A program made the position numbers and the translations under genes. Below are positions 32,401-51,255 of a DNA stretch of 64,000 nucleotides, piece by piece. The stretch comes from Steinernema hermaphroditum (lineage: Eukaryota > Nematoda > Chromadorea > Rhabditida > Steinernematidae). The DNA lies in assembly GCA_030435675.1 (NCBI GenBank), contig CM059623.1, forward strand, positions 9,450,012 to 9,514,011. The letters are read 5' to 3'. The notes below the pieces were generated by a model. That model was not told the origin of the DNA and did not search any database. It worked only from the letters and a program-made list of their open reading frames with translations. Position 1 is the first letter of the stretch, and each line of letters begins with the position of its first letter.

Positions 32401-33588
32401 CGATAATCTTTAATAATCAATAAAATCAGCATCATAATCGGTCCAAATCTGAAGATACGAGTTACTGGAGAAATTTTCAACCTTTTTGACCCATTTTTTG
32501 ACAGTTTCTCGAGCTTTTCTCGACACAGGTCAATCGGTGGCAAATTCTCTGCTGAGTGTTTTGCGTGCTGTAAGTAAGTAAGTACTCAGTAAGATCCATT
32601 GCGAATTTAAAAAGTTTATCCATTTCTGCGGATTGTTGTTTTAGCTCAAAAATGGCCCATTCCAAAGCCAAAATGCAGATTTGTCCGCGATGATGTCGAA
32701 TTTTCAAAATCCAACGGACGAATCGATGGTAAATTCTCTGCTGAGCATTTTGCGACCCGGTTGGAGAAGACTGAATGTGAATAGAGAAAGTTTATCTATT
32801 TTTACGGTGTGGCTTTCATGGACGCTACTACGACATTTCAGTAACCGGCATTACAGTAACCGACATTACAATAACCGACTTTTCAATAATAAGTATATTT
32901 TTGGACAATTAATGGTTGGGTGACGTTAGCGTTCCGTTTTTAGCGCGTATTTTTCACAGTGTGCACGATAGATCCATTTGATCTTGTTAGCTCTATTTGT
33001 ATCCGTTTTGCCCATGTTCCACTATCTGCCTCCTCATAATCATTTAATGTACATTTCCTTGGCTTAAATGTACATTTCAGTATATGTCGTTTCACCGTCC
33101 TAACATATATGACATTTACTATTTGACCACATTCCACTATTTGAATGGTTGGGACCCGCCGCGATCTTTCAGACGATCGTAGCGGGTGGGCTGCGCGCCG
33201 CAACGATTCAGCCTTTTAGGCTTGTCTTGCCACTTATTATCATACTTCTTATTTGTTACCGTTTTACGTGTGCGTGTTTGTTTGGTAAAGGTTGACCCAA
33301 GTTGAGGCTAATCATCCAAGGCCAAGTCCCGCTTTGACCGTTTGGTAGTAAGAGAACCAGACGGGGCAAGCCTCCGCTACAATGTGATTTAGGCATCAGG
33401 GACAGCATAGACATTCCGTCAAACAGCTATGGCTTAGGCGCGTGATATCTGGGCATTGTTTCGTATTCTTTGAAAGCAGGAAAGATGAGGATATCGCGCT
33501 TGAATGCTTTTTCTGGGTGCTGGTCGCGCTCATTTTTTTTTTTGCATAAACAGAAAATAATTCAACGGATACTTTCAGAATTCAAAAA
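32258..33588. repeat. Repeat-rich intergenic region before rpb-2
   Basis: Contains two reversed copies of the dispersed repeat (about 32510-32640 and 32650-32830), then three tandem copies of a 15-bp unit AGTAACCGACATTAC at about 32838-32880. From 32900 to 33588 nothing protein-like was seen; it should hold the rpb-2 promoter. A CTTTCAG acceptor ends at 33578, shortly before the rpb-2 ATG. Confidence 0.6.
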
Positions 33589-37537
<3,949 letters not shown>

Positions 37538-38004
37538 GCGTAATACGGTTGACTCGTCGATTCTTGTGTTGTTGAATTGTTGTGCAAAGGGAATAAATTG
37601 TTTTTGGACTTCTCAGGCCGTATTGGACTTCATCGATATTTTTGTCCGGCTATGTCAGTTTTGTGGCTAGTTTGGATTCGAGGTTGTTGCTACTTGGTCT
37701 TGCGTGCTCACTTATTCTCAACCATATTCCATGCTAGATTATCGGTTATGTGTAATGTAATGCGGTAAAGATGTGTTTCAGCTGCCGGCATGTGGCGAAT
37801 GGTCCGGCAACTCTGGAACCAGAAACACATGATTCCAGGTGGCCAATTCGCGACCCATGCGCATAGCTGCCCGATTCGCCATTTCAACGTTCTACACCGG
37901 AAGAGAAACTCTCCTCAAGGCGTCCCCTCTTGGCCGCATCTACGACAAGACAAAGGCTCTTTTAGGAGAGGAGTTTCGGAAGTGTCTTGAACAGAAGAAG
38001 CTAT
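37538..38004. other. 3' flank of rpb-2
   Basis: About 470 bp, AT-rich at first; no gene supported. An ORF fragment near 37790-37990 shows no recognisable family. Confidence 0.4.
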
Positions 38005-39826
38005 TGTATTCGTCAAAAATCTCTCGCAAAAAAGGAGAGGGCTCCTGCCACGAAAATTTTGCGCGCGCATTTCACGCGCCAAAAAGTTTACAATGGGAAA
38101 TGCTGAAAATCATAGTAATCCGATTTTTTCTCGTCTCTGACGCGATTTCTCCAAATTTCATTAACGGACGGTTGCTCAGCAGACTCTGGCGCGTCGAATG
38201 AGCCCTGGCTCGACTGCCAGTATGCTTTCCTCGCAGAGTTATTAGAATGACCATTAGTTTGCAATTGAGAGTTGAACAGTTAGCTACAGATTCATATGTT
38301 GGAGATGTCCTAGATCACAGGAGGATCCATGTACGACATAGTGATGGGCAGCTAATCCATCATATTCTTAGAAATCCACAGCTTACGATTCAAGGTGCCA
38401 TTATCCACCATTGATCCTAATAACTCTGCGAGGAAAGCATACTGGCAGTCGAGCCAGGGCTCATTCGACGCGCCAGAGTCTGCTGAGCAACCGTCCGTTA
38501 ATGAAATTTGGAGAAATCGCGTCAGAAACGAGAAAAAATCGGATTACTATGATTTTGAGCATTTCCCATTCAGGGATGTGCGGAATTCCGATTCCGACTT
38601 CCGCAGGTCCGGAATTCCGGGGTTTTTGGCGCTTCCGATTCCGGACTTCCGACTTCCGAAATCAAAAGAGTACTTCCGATTCCGAACTTCCGACTTCCGA
38701 AATGGTCAGTAAAATTTCGGAAGTTCTATCCGGAAGTTGGTTTTTTCCTAAGTTTGGCTTGTTATTTAAATCCAATGTTTGCGCGCAAACGCAGAGTGTT
38801 TTGCCATTCGCGTGTAACGTACATTCCACAAAAAATGTTTCCTAATATATTCTTTTCCATTACAGAATGTCGGCATCGACAGTGCACAGAGCATAAAGTC
38901 ATAAAAAGAAAAGTCATTAATTCTAGATCGGGTTCTGTGATCGGGCTCTGTGCAAGAAGTGGGCACATGATGAATTTCGTGTACACATAATTCCGCACAT
39001 GTGCATATAATTAATTTCGTAAGAAGGTAAAGTTAGGATTTAGGCTGCGGCCGAACTCTGTATTCATTTTTTGGAACGGGCTAACATCCAGACTTCGCTT
39101 AGGCAAACCCCGGCTTGGCTCAGGCTCCAGCTTAGGACTATGCCTATGGATTTATCAAGACTACAGGGCTCGCCCTTCAGGCTCGCTTAAAATTCATAGG
39201 CATAGACCTAAGCCGGAGCCTAAGCCAAGCCTAGAAGCAAGAAAATCCTAACTTTACCTTCTTACGAAATTAATTATGTGCATACTTCTTGCCTAGAGCC
39301 GTTTGATCAATACGAACGGTTTCAAATGTGCACTACTCTAAAGAAGCGATTCATGTGCTCGCGAAAGGCAGAACCTGTTTAATGGATGATGTGAGAAACC
39401 GTAGGATCAGAACTGAGGATTGAGGCTTCGATATCTTCAAGTTTTGACAACTAGGAGTTGTCTCTTCTGTAGCTTACATTAACCAGTAGAAACCTTACGA
39501 CCCTATCTTTGCCATCAATCAACACATTCCATAGCAATTTCATTTAAGCGATGGGTTTCCCGTTATTCAACTTTGCGTAATGAAGTAAATTGTTCTTGCT
39601 AACTTCCGATTCCGGACTTCCGCAGCCCCGGAATTCCGGGGTTTTTGGCACTTCCGATTCCGGACTTCCGAAATCAGAAATTTTACTTCCGCACATCCCT
39701 GTTCCCATTGTAAACTTTTTGGCGCGTGAAATGCGCGCGCAAAATTTTCGTGGCGCGTGAAATACGCGCGCAAAATTTTCGTGGCGGGAGCTTTGCGAGA
39801 GATTTTTGACGAATACAATAAAGTGA
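38005..39826. mobile_element. Composite of nested foldback elements
   Basis: The outer arms (about 38005-38105 and reversed at about 39708-39826) share GTATTCGTCAAAAATCTCTC and the motif CGAAAATTTTGCGCGCGCAT; the right arm has that 33-bp motif twice. Nested in the left arm is a nearly perfect inverted repeat, about 38096-38248 against 38411-38571. The intact right outer arm shows what the left looked like before that insertion (ACAATGGGAACAGGGATGTG). Next to both outer arms lie blocks of the repeat CTTCCGATTCCGGACTTCCG, in the same orientation (about 38585-38705 and 39602-39695). No transposase frame was seen. Confidence 0.75.
38998..39290. repeat. Palindromic MITE-like element
   Basis: The outer arms share TAATTAATTTCGTAAGAAGG and TAAAGTTAGGATTT (39008-39043 against 39243-39280). 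The inner arms share a CTTGGCTCAGGCTCC-like stretch and a TATGCCTATGGATTT-like stretch (about 39104-39152 against 39184-39232). The loop is about 30 bp. It is carried inside the larger foldback. Confidence 0.75.
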
Positions 39827-40540
39827 TTTTTATGGATGCGAATGTGAGTTTTTTTGCAGTTTTTAGTGTTTGTAGAAAAACACGGGATACACAGAATATA
39901 TTATTACTCTTTGATATACAGAATATTGCATTACGGGATCTAAGCACAGCTGTCTTCGTCCTCCGTGAATACGGTAGTATCATGACTAATGTCGAACTCG
40001 CGAAAACAGTTCGATGAACAGGGCTGGAGTCAAAAACCCACGGCGTGTCAAGGCGGATATTTTCGCGTCCGTGGCGAAAGTCACACCGTAGAAATGGATA
40101 AACTTTCTCAGTTCGCATTCAATCTGCTCCAGACGGGTCGCACAATGCTATATAGTCAGCGTTGGGCCGATTATAATCGGTAGCAGTGCTCGTTTTGTCC
40201 GCAAAACGATCAGCACCACACATTCCATCGAAGTTCTGACTTTCTGGCACTTCCATGTTAGCTCAGCTTACAAGCGAAATAACTTTCTCAGTCTTACGTG
40301 CTTCTCAAATTTTTCGGATTTCCGATATTTTGGTATCAATCGATAGCTTTCGACTTCATTAGTGATTTACCGTTAGAATTAGTGCGAACATACTAATCTA
40401 CATAGAAGGGGAAAAGTGCAGTTTGCACAAAGCATTAGTTTTCTAGTTTTTTGCAAATTTCAATCGAAAATTGAACAATTATGAATATAAATAATACTCC
40501 AGAGTCTAATTGAATGTGGTTTTAACATGTGTATCCCCAA
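39827..40540. repeat. Intergenic region with one dispersed-repeat copy
   Basis: A forward copy of the 31-kb dispersed repeat lies at about 40035-40150. The rest is AT-rich, and no gene was recognised. Confidence 0.5.
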
Positions 40541-40676
40541 AGGCTTGAGTTCACCACTTGTCTCTGTCTTCTCTGGTCTAGTCGTACAACACCCCTCCAG
40601 TGGTAATGATGCAAAAATACTAGGTCCTCTTCCCTTGAGACTATATTTCTAACAAGTACTCCTGAACTTACACAAT

Positions 40677-40865
40677 ATGTCTTATTGTAGTGTAACCTGG
40701 AACTTCAACAATCGCTATGGCTGTAGAAATCTGATCATTACGCCGATCAGCATGGACGATGAGGATTCTGCTTATATCTACACCTGGACTAAGCTTCGGG
40801 CGAATTATACGACGGCTAGCGGACAAATCAAGGGCACTTACACAAATGATTTTCGTCCATTTTAA
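40677..40865 (+). CDS. Small ORF, copy 1 of a duplicated conserved coding segment
   Basis: A frame of 62 codons containing YGCRNLIITPISMDDEDSAY, TWTKLRANYTTASGQIKGTY and a short divergent end. The reversed copy at 55.6-55.8 kb keeps the same frame, and many base differences fall at third codon positions (AGA/AGG, ATT/ATC, CGG/CGA, GCG/GCC, CAA/CAG), which suggests selection on the protein. The upstream 130 bp is also shared. A TTGTAG just upstream of the conserved part could be a splice acceptor, so this may be an exon of a larger gene. The family is not recognised; the Cys pattern would suit a secreted domain. Confidence 0.45.
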   Translation: MSYCSVTWNFNNRYGCRNLIITPISMDDEDSAYIYTWTKLRANYTTASGQIKGTYTNDFRPF

Positions 40866-40902
40866 ATGAGGAGTAAAGACATTGGCGAAGATAGTAAGGC
40901 CG

Positions 40903-40985
40903 AAAAAAAAAACGTTCTGCCGTCGAACCCGGCGGAAAAAGGTGCATGGTAGTCCGGCACGTTAACCACTGCCAAATCGGCGTGT
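40903..40985 (-). repeat. tRNA-like Pol III unit with T10 terminator
   Basis: Reading the minus strand: an A-box-like GGCAGTGGTTAACGTGCC that can form a D-type stem, then GCCGGGTTCGACGGC, a perfect 4-bp T-stem with a 7-base GGTTCGA loop (B-box), and soon after a run of ten T. The acceptor stem is not convincing, so a tRNA-derived SINE or tRNA pseudogene is more likely than a working tRNA. Confidence 0.5.
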
Positions 40986-41586
40986 ATCACTCGGGGTACA
41001 TCTTTGGCCAGTTATGATTCTTTCAAAGTCGTGTTTTCTGTGTGCGCGAATAATAGCGTATTTTAGGGCATTGTAGTGTAGTTATTGGTGAGTTAGTTAT
41101 CTCTGTTTTTTGTTGTGATCTGTTTTTTGGGATTGAGAAGACTAGTGTTCTAATTTTAGCGAGTTCAGTCTTGGAACACAACCAGGTCCTGAGTTGAGTT
41201 GTGCCTAATGTTTGGATTGGAAGGTTGAGCCCAGCTCGTTTATCACGCGCAGTTTTGACAATATGTACAGTGACTAAAATAAGAATGATCGAAAGATTCG
41301 GTTAGGAAAGTCCCACAGGGCACTGTCGCAAGGGATATATATACAATCACAGCGCGTCATTATTTTTGGTTTTTGGGATTGAGAAGACTTATAAGATACT
41401 AAAGGACAAGAGGTGGGACAAAAGCCGTTGGAAACCTGTATTTTACACGAAAAGCTGGCGAGTTCAGTCTTGGAACACAACCAGGTCCTGACTTGAGTTG
41501 AGCGAGTCACTGTCACCTGTGACAAAGTGTGGACGACCGCTAGGTGCAGACTGAAAAACACGAATAAGTTATCTGTTTTGACTGTC
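40986..41586. repeat. Spacer with a local direct repeat
   Basis: A block with TTTTTGGGATTGAGAAGACT and then GAGTTCAGTCTTGGAACACA occurs at about 41125-41205 and again at about 41368-41500. No gene seen. Confidence 0.55.
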
Positions 41587-44800
<3,214 letters not shown>

Positions 44801-45296
44801 AGGTCCCACTAGCTGAAAGAGGAATATTTACACGGGGCAGGTGCACATGAGGCAAACGATCGCTGGAGGAACGATGGATTAAACCGGATCGATACGCGGA
44901 GAAGAAGGTGCACTGATGAGCGCCGCGGTGGAGAGGACCGAAGCGGAGAGGAGAAAAAAAACCGAAGAAGCGCGACGAATCACGCGAGATCATATGAATG
45001 CACGATTGCAAAACGGTTGACAGCGCCGGGACGGAGATATTGACAAAGGAGGCCTCGGCTAATAATGCATACACGGGGGGCCGATGTTATGTTCGGCCCG
45101 AATGGGGGTGCGCCGCTGCAGTTGGCGGCTGATTGATCTTATCGTCGCAACAAAAAAGGCCGTCTGCGATTAAAGATCGACTCAATGATTAGACGCTCAA
45201 AGTTCTTGGTGATTCTTCCGGTCGTCTCTTCTAGAGAAAAGTTGCATCAGATCTACTTTAAACGAAGCTTTCTGAAAGGAGCCGCGTCTGTGGGAT
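44801..45296. other. Upstream region of BCAS3
   Basis: About 500 bp, presumably promoter and 5' UTR. No other gene seen. Confidence 0.4.
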
Positions 45297-45379
45297 CTAG
45301 ATGCAAATGTAAACGAACAGAGCGTTCCTAAACAGCTCGGCTTCGGCCCATAGCAGATCTAGTACGAGCGCCACGCAAC

Positions 45380-45975
45380 ATCTGTTCCGTGTCGACGGGC
45401 CCCCAGCATTGCGTCGCTGATCTCTTTGTCCTGCTTGATCAAAAACCGAGGACCCCACCAATTTCCGCCCCTTCACGTGCACCTTATTCGACGAAGGAAC
45501 CAGTTGGCGATGCAGATCACGTTTTTGCATGTGGTGAAGAGTGGAAAAGTACGAAAATAGTCCGAAACGAAATAGTTGTGAGGCCAAAACAAAGCCATTC
45601 GAAACGACTAAGCAAACAAGCGAGCTGTTCGGCGTGCCACCTAACATCGACTGGGTTAACCAACTGGTTGACAGTGGGTTCTCTATAAACGACGCCTGTT
45701 TTGACCGTACAAAGGACAAAGATTCTAGAATAGGCAAAGACGACGTAAATAGTGTGAAGGGGGCGAAAGAACAGTCGTTTGGAGCCGAGGTCACACTTCG
45801 TGGACGGCGCAGATGTTGTCTTTGACAAAACGGGAGGCAGGCTCTCCGAAATCGGTCATCCTCGAAGATGAACAAGCAGTGGGAGACAAGCCATATCTGA
45901 TACATCCCTGGTCTAGACATGGTCTAGCGAAACTGTCTGAATCGCAAAAGCGTCAGAAGAGAGAGGAAGAGTAGA
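45380..45975 (+). pseudogene. Possible decayed coding region in three successive frames
   Basis: Hydrophilic, protein-like stretches follow each other in shifting frames: about 45385-45620 (PYSTKEPVGDADHVFACGEE), 45541-45825 (PPNIDWVNQLVDSGFSINDA) and about 45835-45975 (SVILEDEQAVGDKPYLIHPW, ending at a TAG). No clear splice sites join them. This could be a frameshifted pseudogene or chance. A long minus-strand ORF over the same bases looks like a shadow. Confidence 0.3.
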
Positions 45976-48900
45976 CAGCCAAATCAGACAAGAACGCCCG
46001 TGTCTAGTCTAAAGAGTGTGCCAGAAGGGTCATAAACCAAGGATGATCGCATAAATAACCAGCAGATAAATAGCCAGAAGTCCGAAGTACGTGAATCGCC
46101 CCTACAGTAAAGTAATAATGAATCACCTCACTGCCACATATCGGAAGAAAACAAAGCGCGAGACTGGAACGGCAATTTCACAATCACCGATCGATTGTGG
46201 GCGAATACCGTAATCCAGAAGGCGCACGCCCGTACAGTATGCATGCAAAAGTGCGCTTCCCGGAAGGCAAATAGCGCCATCCGGTCTTCTTCGACGGCTT
46301 CTTCGGCCGCCGAAGATGACTGAAAGGACTGAAAGTGCGACAGCGGCGTTTCCAGCTCCCAGCCAGTAGGGCGCAATCAGCTGATCGACGCAGTGGTCGA
46401 CCGCGACGCACATGACAAGCGTCACGGCTCGTGCGCCCTCTGCAGCGCGCCAAAGAATGGACTACGCGCGGGAAGGCGAATTCGCCGCGACGGCGGCGGA
46501 GATGGCTGCTCGGTCGATTGGAAAAAGCAACTCTCGTTCGCGAAGAGCGATTCTCGGAACCGCCTGCGTGTTTGTGAGAGCGCTGAGAGCGAGAGGGCAC
46601 ACGGCGCCTGAAGTTTCTTCATCTCCTTCTTCTTGTCTTCCTTGGCCGTCGTTGGGCTCGAAGAAGAGACGGCTGTGTCGTCGCAGAAGCATGCGCCGTC
46701 CTCGGTTATTACGTTTGTGGTGCTTGGTGTGTGTCGCCCGGAGCGGCTGCTGCTGCTGCTTCTGCAGAAATCGTATCGGGCGGGCGATCCCCGACAGTAC
46801 GATTTTTGGTCTCTCCAGGCGCCCGGTGGATGACGAGATTTGGGGCAATTAATTCGATCTGATCTGCCGTCTCGCGCACGCACGCACTCACTGCGTTGTT
46901 GACGCGCCGTCGCTTCGGTGCGATCGGTTGTTTATGCGCGCACCTAGTCAGTGCGAAGAGAAGACTCGGAAGCTTTTGTTGGATTTAGACTCGTCAGGTT
47001 GTCCGTGTTCAGACGCAGACGTGTCTCGCAGACGGATAACTTGGTGGAAGTGCCGTTCGCCCTTGAGTCATCCATCAGTCGGCATCCGGTCGATAGGCGG
47101 ATTGGTCATCGGATCTGCGTTTCCTCGCGATCTTTGGTGCCTTTTTACGATTTGTTTCGTCTCGTCGTCGGGTTTCGGGCGTTTTTTGTCTCTCTACTCC
47201 GAACGTCTCTTTACGTTTATGTGTCTTTTTTGTTTTTGCCATCGATTTGCGTCATTCATGAATTGTTTACTTTAAACCGCTCTATTAAATTGGCGTGCGG
47301 TGCGGTCCAGTTAGAGCATATTCCGTTCGGCTTCTTATTTGTAGTCCAGTCGCGTCATAAATGACTACAATTGCTGCGTTCCGTTCATCTTTGATTATTT
47401 CAACAAGCTGCACTGTAAGCAGACTCTCACATGCACCACACGTGGGGCATTAAGCTGTGCGTCGAAGTTATTTTTGACTACGCTAAGGGTTTTGCTACTG
47501 CAGCGACTTTCTGCAGGGATTCGCTTAATGTTGCGCTTCTATTCTGAAGTTATTTTTCGGAAAGGTCAAGCGCCTACCGTAATCTCGCTTCGCTGAATTC
47601 CTATGGGATATGTGGTACATGAAGTGAATAATTCGAATCTGAGTGGATCAAGAACAATGCTTTTTGAATTTAAGAACGCATAGTACGTGCCGTGCATGTA
47701 CGTGCCGTGTTCAGGCACGTATAATCCTTTTCGGAACTTTCGCTTTTCATGGTTTGGAGTTCTGTCATGTGGGTGCAGAAATCGACCGATTAATGTATGC
47801 GTTTTCATGTGACTTTACTGACACATGCATTGCATTACAGACCAGATTTTTTGACGTTGGAAGTCACTTTTTCACGCCTTCCTGTTTGGTGTGCCTACAC
47901 TAGTATTGCCTCTTGACATCTTTTCCCTTCATAACAAGGATCTTTCAGCGCTTCTTTCAGTTCTGCCTCTCCCTTAGGGCACGCTGCGCTCTACTCGCCT
48001 GTCGGCTCCGGGATTTAATAAGTGTTTTCGCATTTTAATCATCTAAATCCTCCCGAAAGCGACGCCGTGACGCAGCCGTTCCCCTCTCCACTAGCGTAGA
48101 ATGATGTTATTATGATTCACGGCATTTCATAGTTGGCCGCTGGCGTTGAATCGCAACCTTATTAAGGTGTTTTCATTTCTTCGCGTACATTCTCATTCCA
48201 GATGTTATGGCGCCTTCTTGTTTTTCTTCGTCGCGTTTTTTCGGCTCGCCAGACGCTTTTATAGTCTTTCCATGTGAGCGTATCTTCTTCCTCGAGGCTG
48301 CACAGATGGAAGCTTGCATAGCATTAGTCAACCCCCCATTTCACGCTCTTTTTACGGCTTCTTGGGTACAATCACATTCAGTGTTACGAGGCGGTGCAGA
48401 ACTGCTGTGACGCGCCCTTCCATGTATCAAACATCGCTTTCTTATCACGCTTCGCCTCATTCGTTTTCCCATACTAGTGAATGTTGTTCACGTGCTTCCT
48501 CTCACCCTATTGTTGCCATTGTGGAAAGAAATGAAGTGAAGAAATCCGCCGTTTGCACTTTTGTTCATCCTCAGCGCATCTCTTTTTTGTTTTTTTCTCC
48601 ACATACCGCACATCGTAGCGCTGCGCTCTCTCCTTTCGGCCGCTGAGAAATCAGCCATGTTTTCATTTCGCGAGCTTCCCGTCATCTCTTGAATTGTCGG
48701 CGGCGATTCTCGTTGCTTGGATAAGCAGCCGCTGGATGGTGTTTATGACATATATGACGAATTCATCGTCGATGTCCCCAGACTTTTCGTAATTGTACTT
48801 AAGGGGATTGTAGAGGCACCGCCAGGATGTTTTTTTTATGTATGCCGACCGTACGCACGATAAGTACGATGCTTTGTATCCACGGAAAACTTACCGATAC

Positions 48901-49640
48901 AATGTCGCTGCCGACAACACGTATATGGTGAGGTTTTGTGTGTAAGCTTCGCCGGGCGCGTACTTTGTGGCCGTTTCAGTACGGAATTTTTGATTATGTT
49001 CGAAGATCACACTTTGGTTTGTGGAAGAGTTGCTGATCGGATTATTTTGCGGGATGGGGAGTGCGGCAAGTCTTTTCCAGTAATGGGTCCTGGCGCGATT
49101 GACCTGAGCGAGTGTGCTGCCTTGTCACCTAAAATCAATCGCTCTCGTGCTGGGTCGCCGCTCACGCGCGCCGTAAATTCCGCTTGCATCTCGGACATGA
49201 CGACGTATGATGGGCATGCGTGATTCAGTTCCAAACGACGGGAATCTTTGGGAAGGCGCTTGAAGTGGCGGTGATGGCTGATGCAGTCGCGAGGGCTTGT
49301 CGACGTTAGCGGCACATTTCCAACACATGCAGTCGAATATTCCACACTTCCTTTCGAATTAAGCGTCCAGGGGCATTTAAGTGAGTGCATTAGTGCATAT
49401 TGATTCACACCGCCTACGTGTTGCGCAGTGTTTGACTTCATACTGTGTTAAATAATCGATACACGCATAGAGCGATGTTGCTGTTGGTTAGGCGGATAGG
49501 CTCATGGGAAGTACGTCCAGGAAACCATTTGACGAGCACTAATGCGTTTTTCTGTTAATATCGCGATTTTGACTAATACTTTACGTGTCATTTCCGTGCT
49601 GTTCCGCTCTTATTTTATCTCAGTAACGTCTGTTTTCTTT
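45976..49640. other. Long upstream region or first intron of the PP1 gene
   Basis: About 3.7 kb without a supported gene. 46100-46900 is GC-rich with overlapping ORFs on both strands and low-complexity translations. 46900-49640 is AT-richer and ends in TGTTTTCTTTCAG at 49643, a splice acceptor 49 bases before the PP1 ATG, so much of this may be a first intron with regulatory sequence. Confidence 0.45.
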
Positions 49641-50872
<1,232 letters not shown>

Positions 50873-51255
50873 TAACTTATGCTTTATGTCTCTGTTGATT
50901 TGGATAATGTTGACCTTTTGCATCGACTCGCATGATTATTTCCCGTATTTGACGACAAATAGAGTCTCTGTCCAATGTTTCCCCTCCTTTCCGATGTCAG
51001 TGTTACGTAATCGATGTTCGACTAGATTTCTCGTACAACGATTTAAGTGTCTTCCCCCTTTTGACTATCTCAATGTATGTTCGTGGATCTTTAAAAAAAG
51101 AATGTTCTCAGAAAGACAGAAAACTCTTTGGTGGGGGTTGGGTCTAGTAGCATCGGGAGTTTCGACATTTGGACATGAAGCTATTTGGAACCGATGCCGA
51201 GTTGTAGGTATCGTGGCATCGCCTTCCTCGGATTGTAGGTACATTTAAAGGAGAG
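50873..51255. other. Spacer between PP1 and the RRP6-like gene
   Basis: About 380 bp holding the PP1 3' UTR and upstream sequence of the next gene; no gene seen. Confidence 0.4.

Noticed and set aside
45297..45920. 207-codon open frame on the minus strand
   Set aside because: Composition is rich in Cys, Phe, Ser and Leu as expected for the mirror of hydrophilic sequence; no family features or splice context.
46412..46883. Overlapping ORFs of 128-153 codons on both strands
   Set aside because: Low-complexity translations of GC-rich DNA with no splice or family support.
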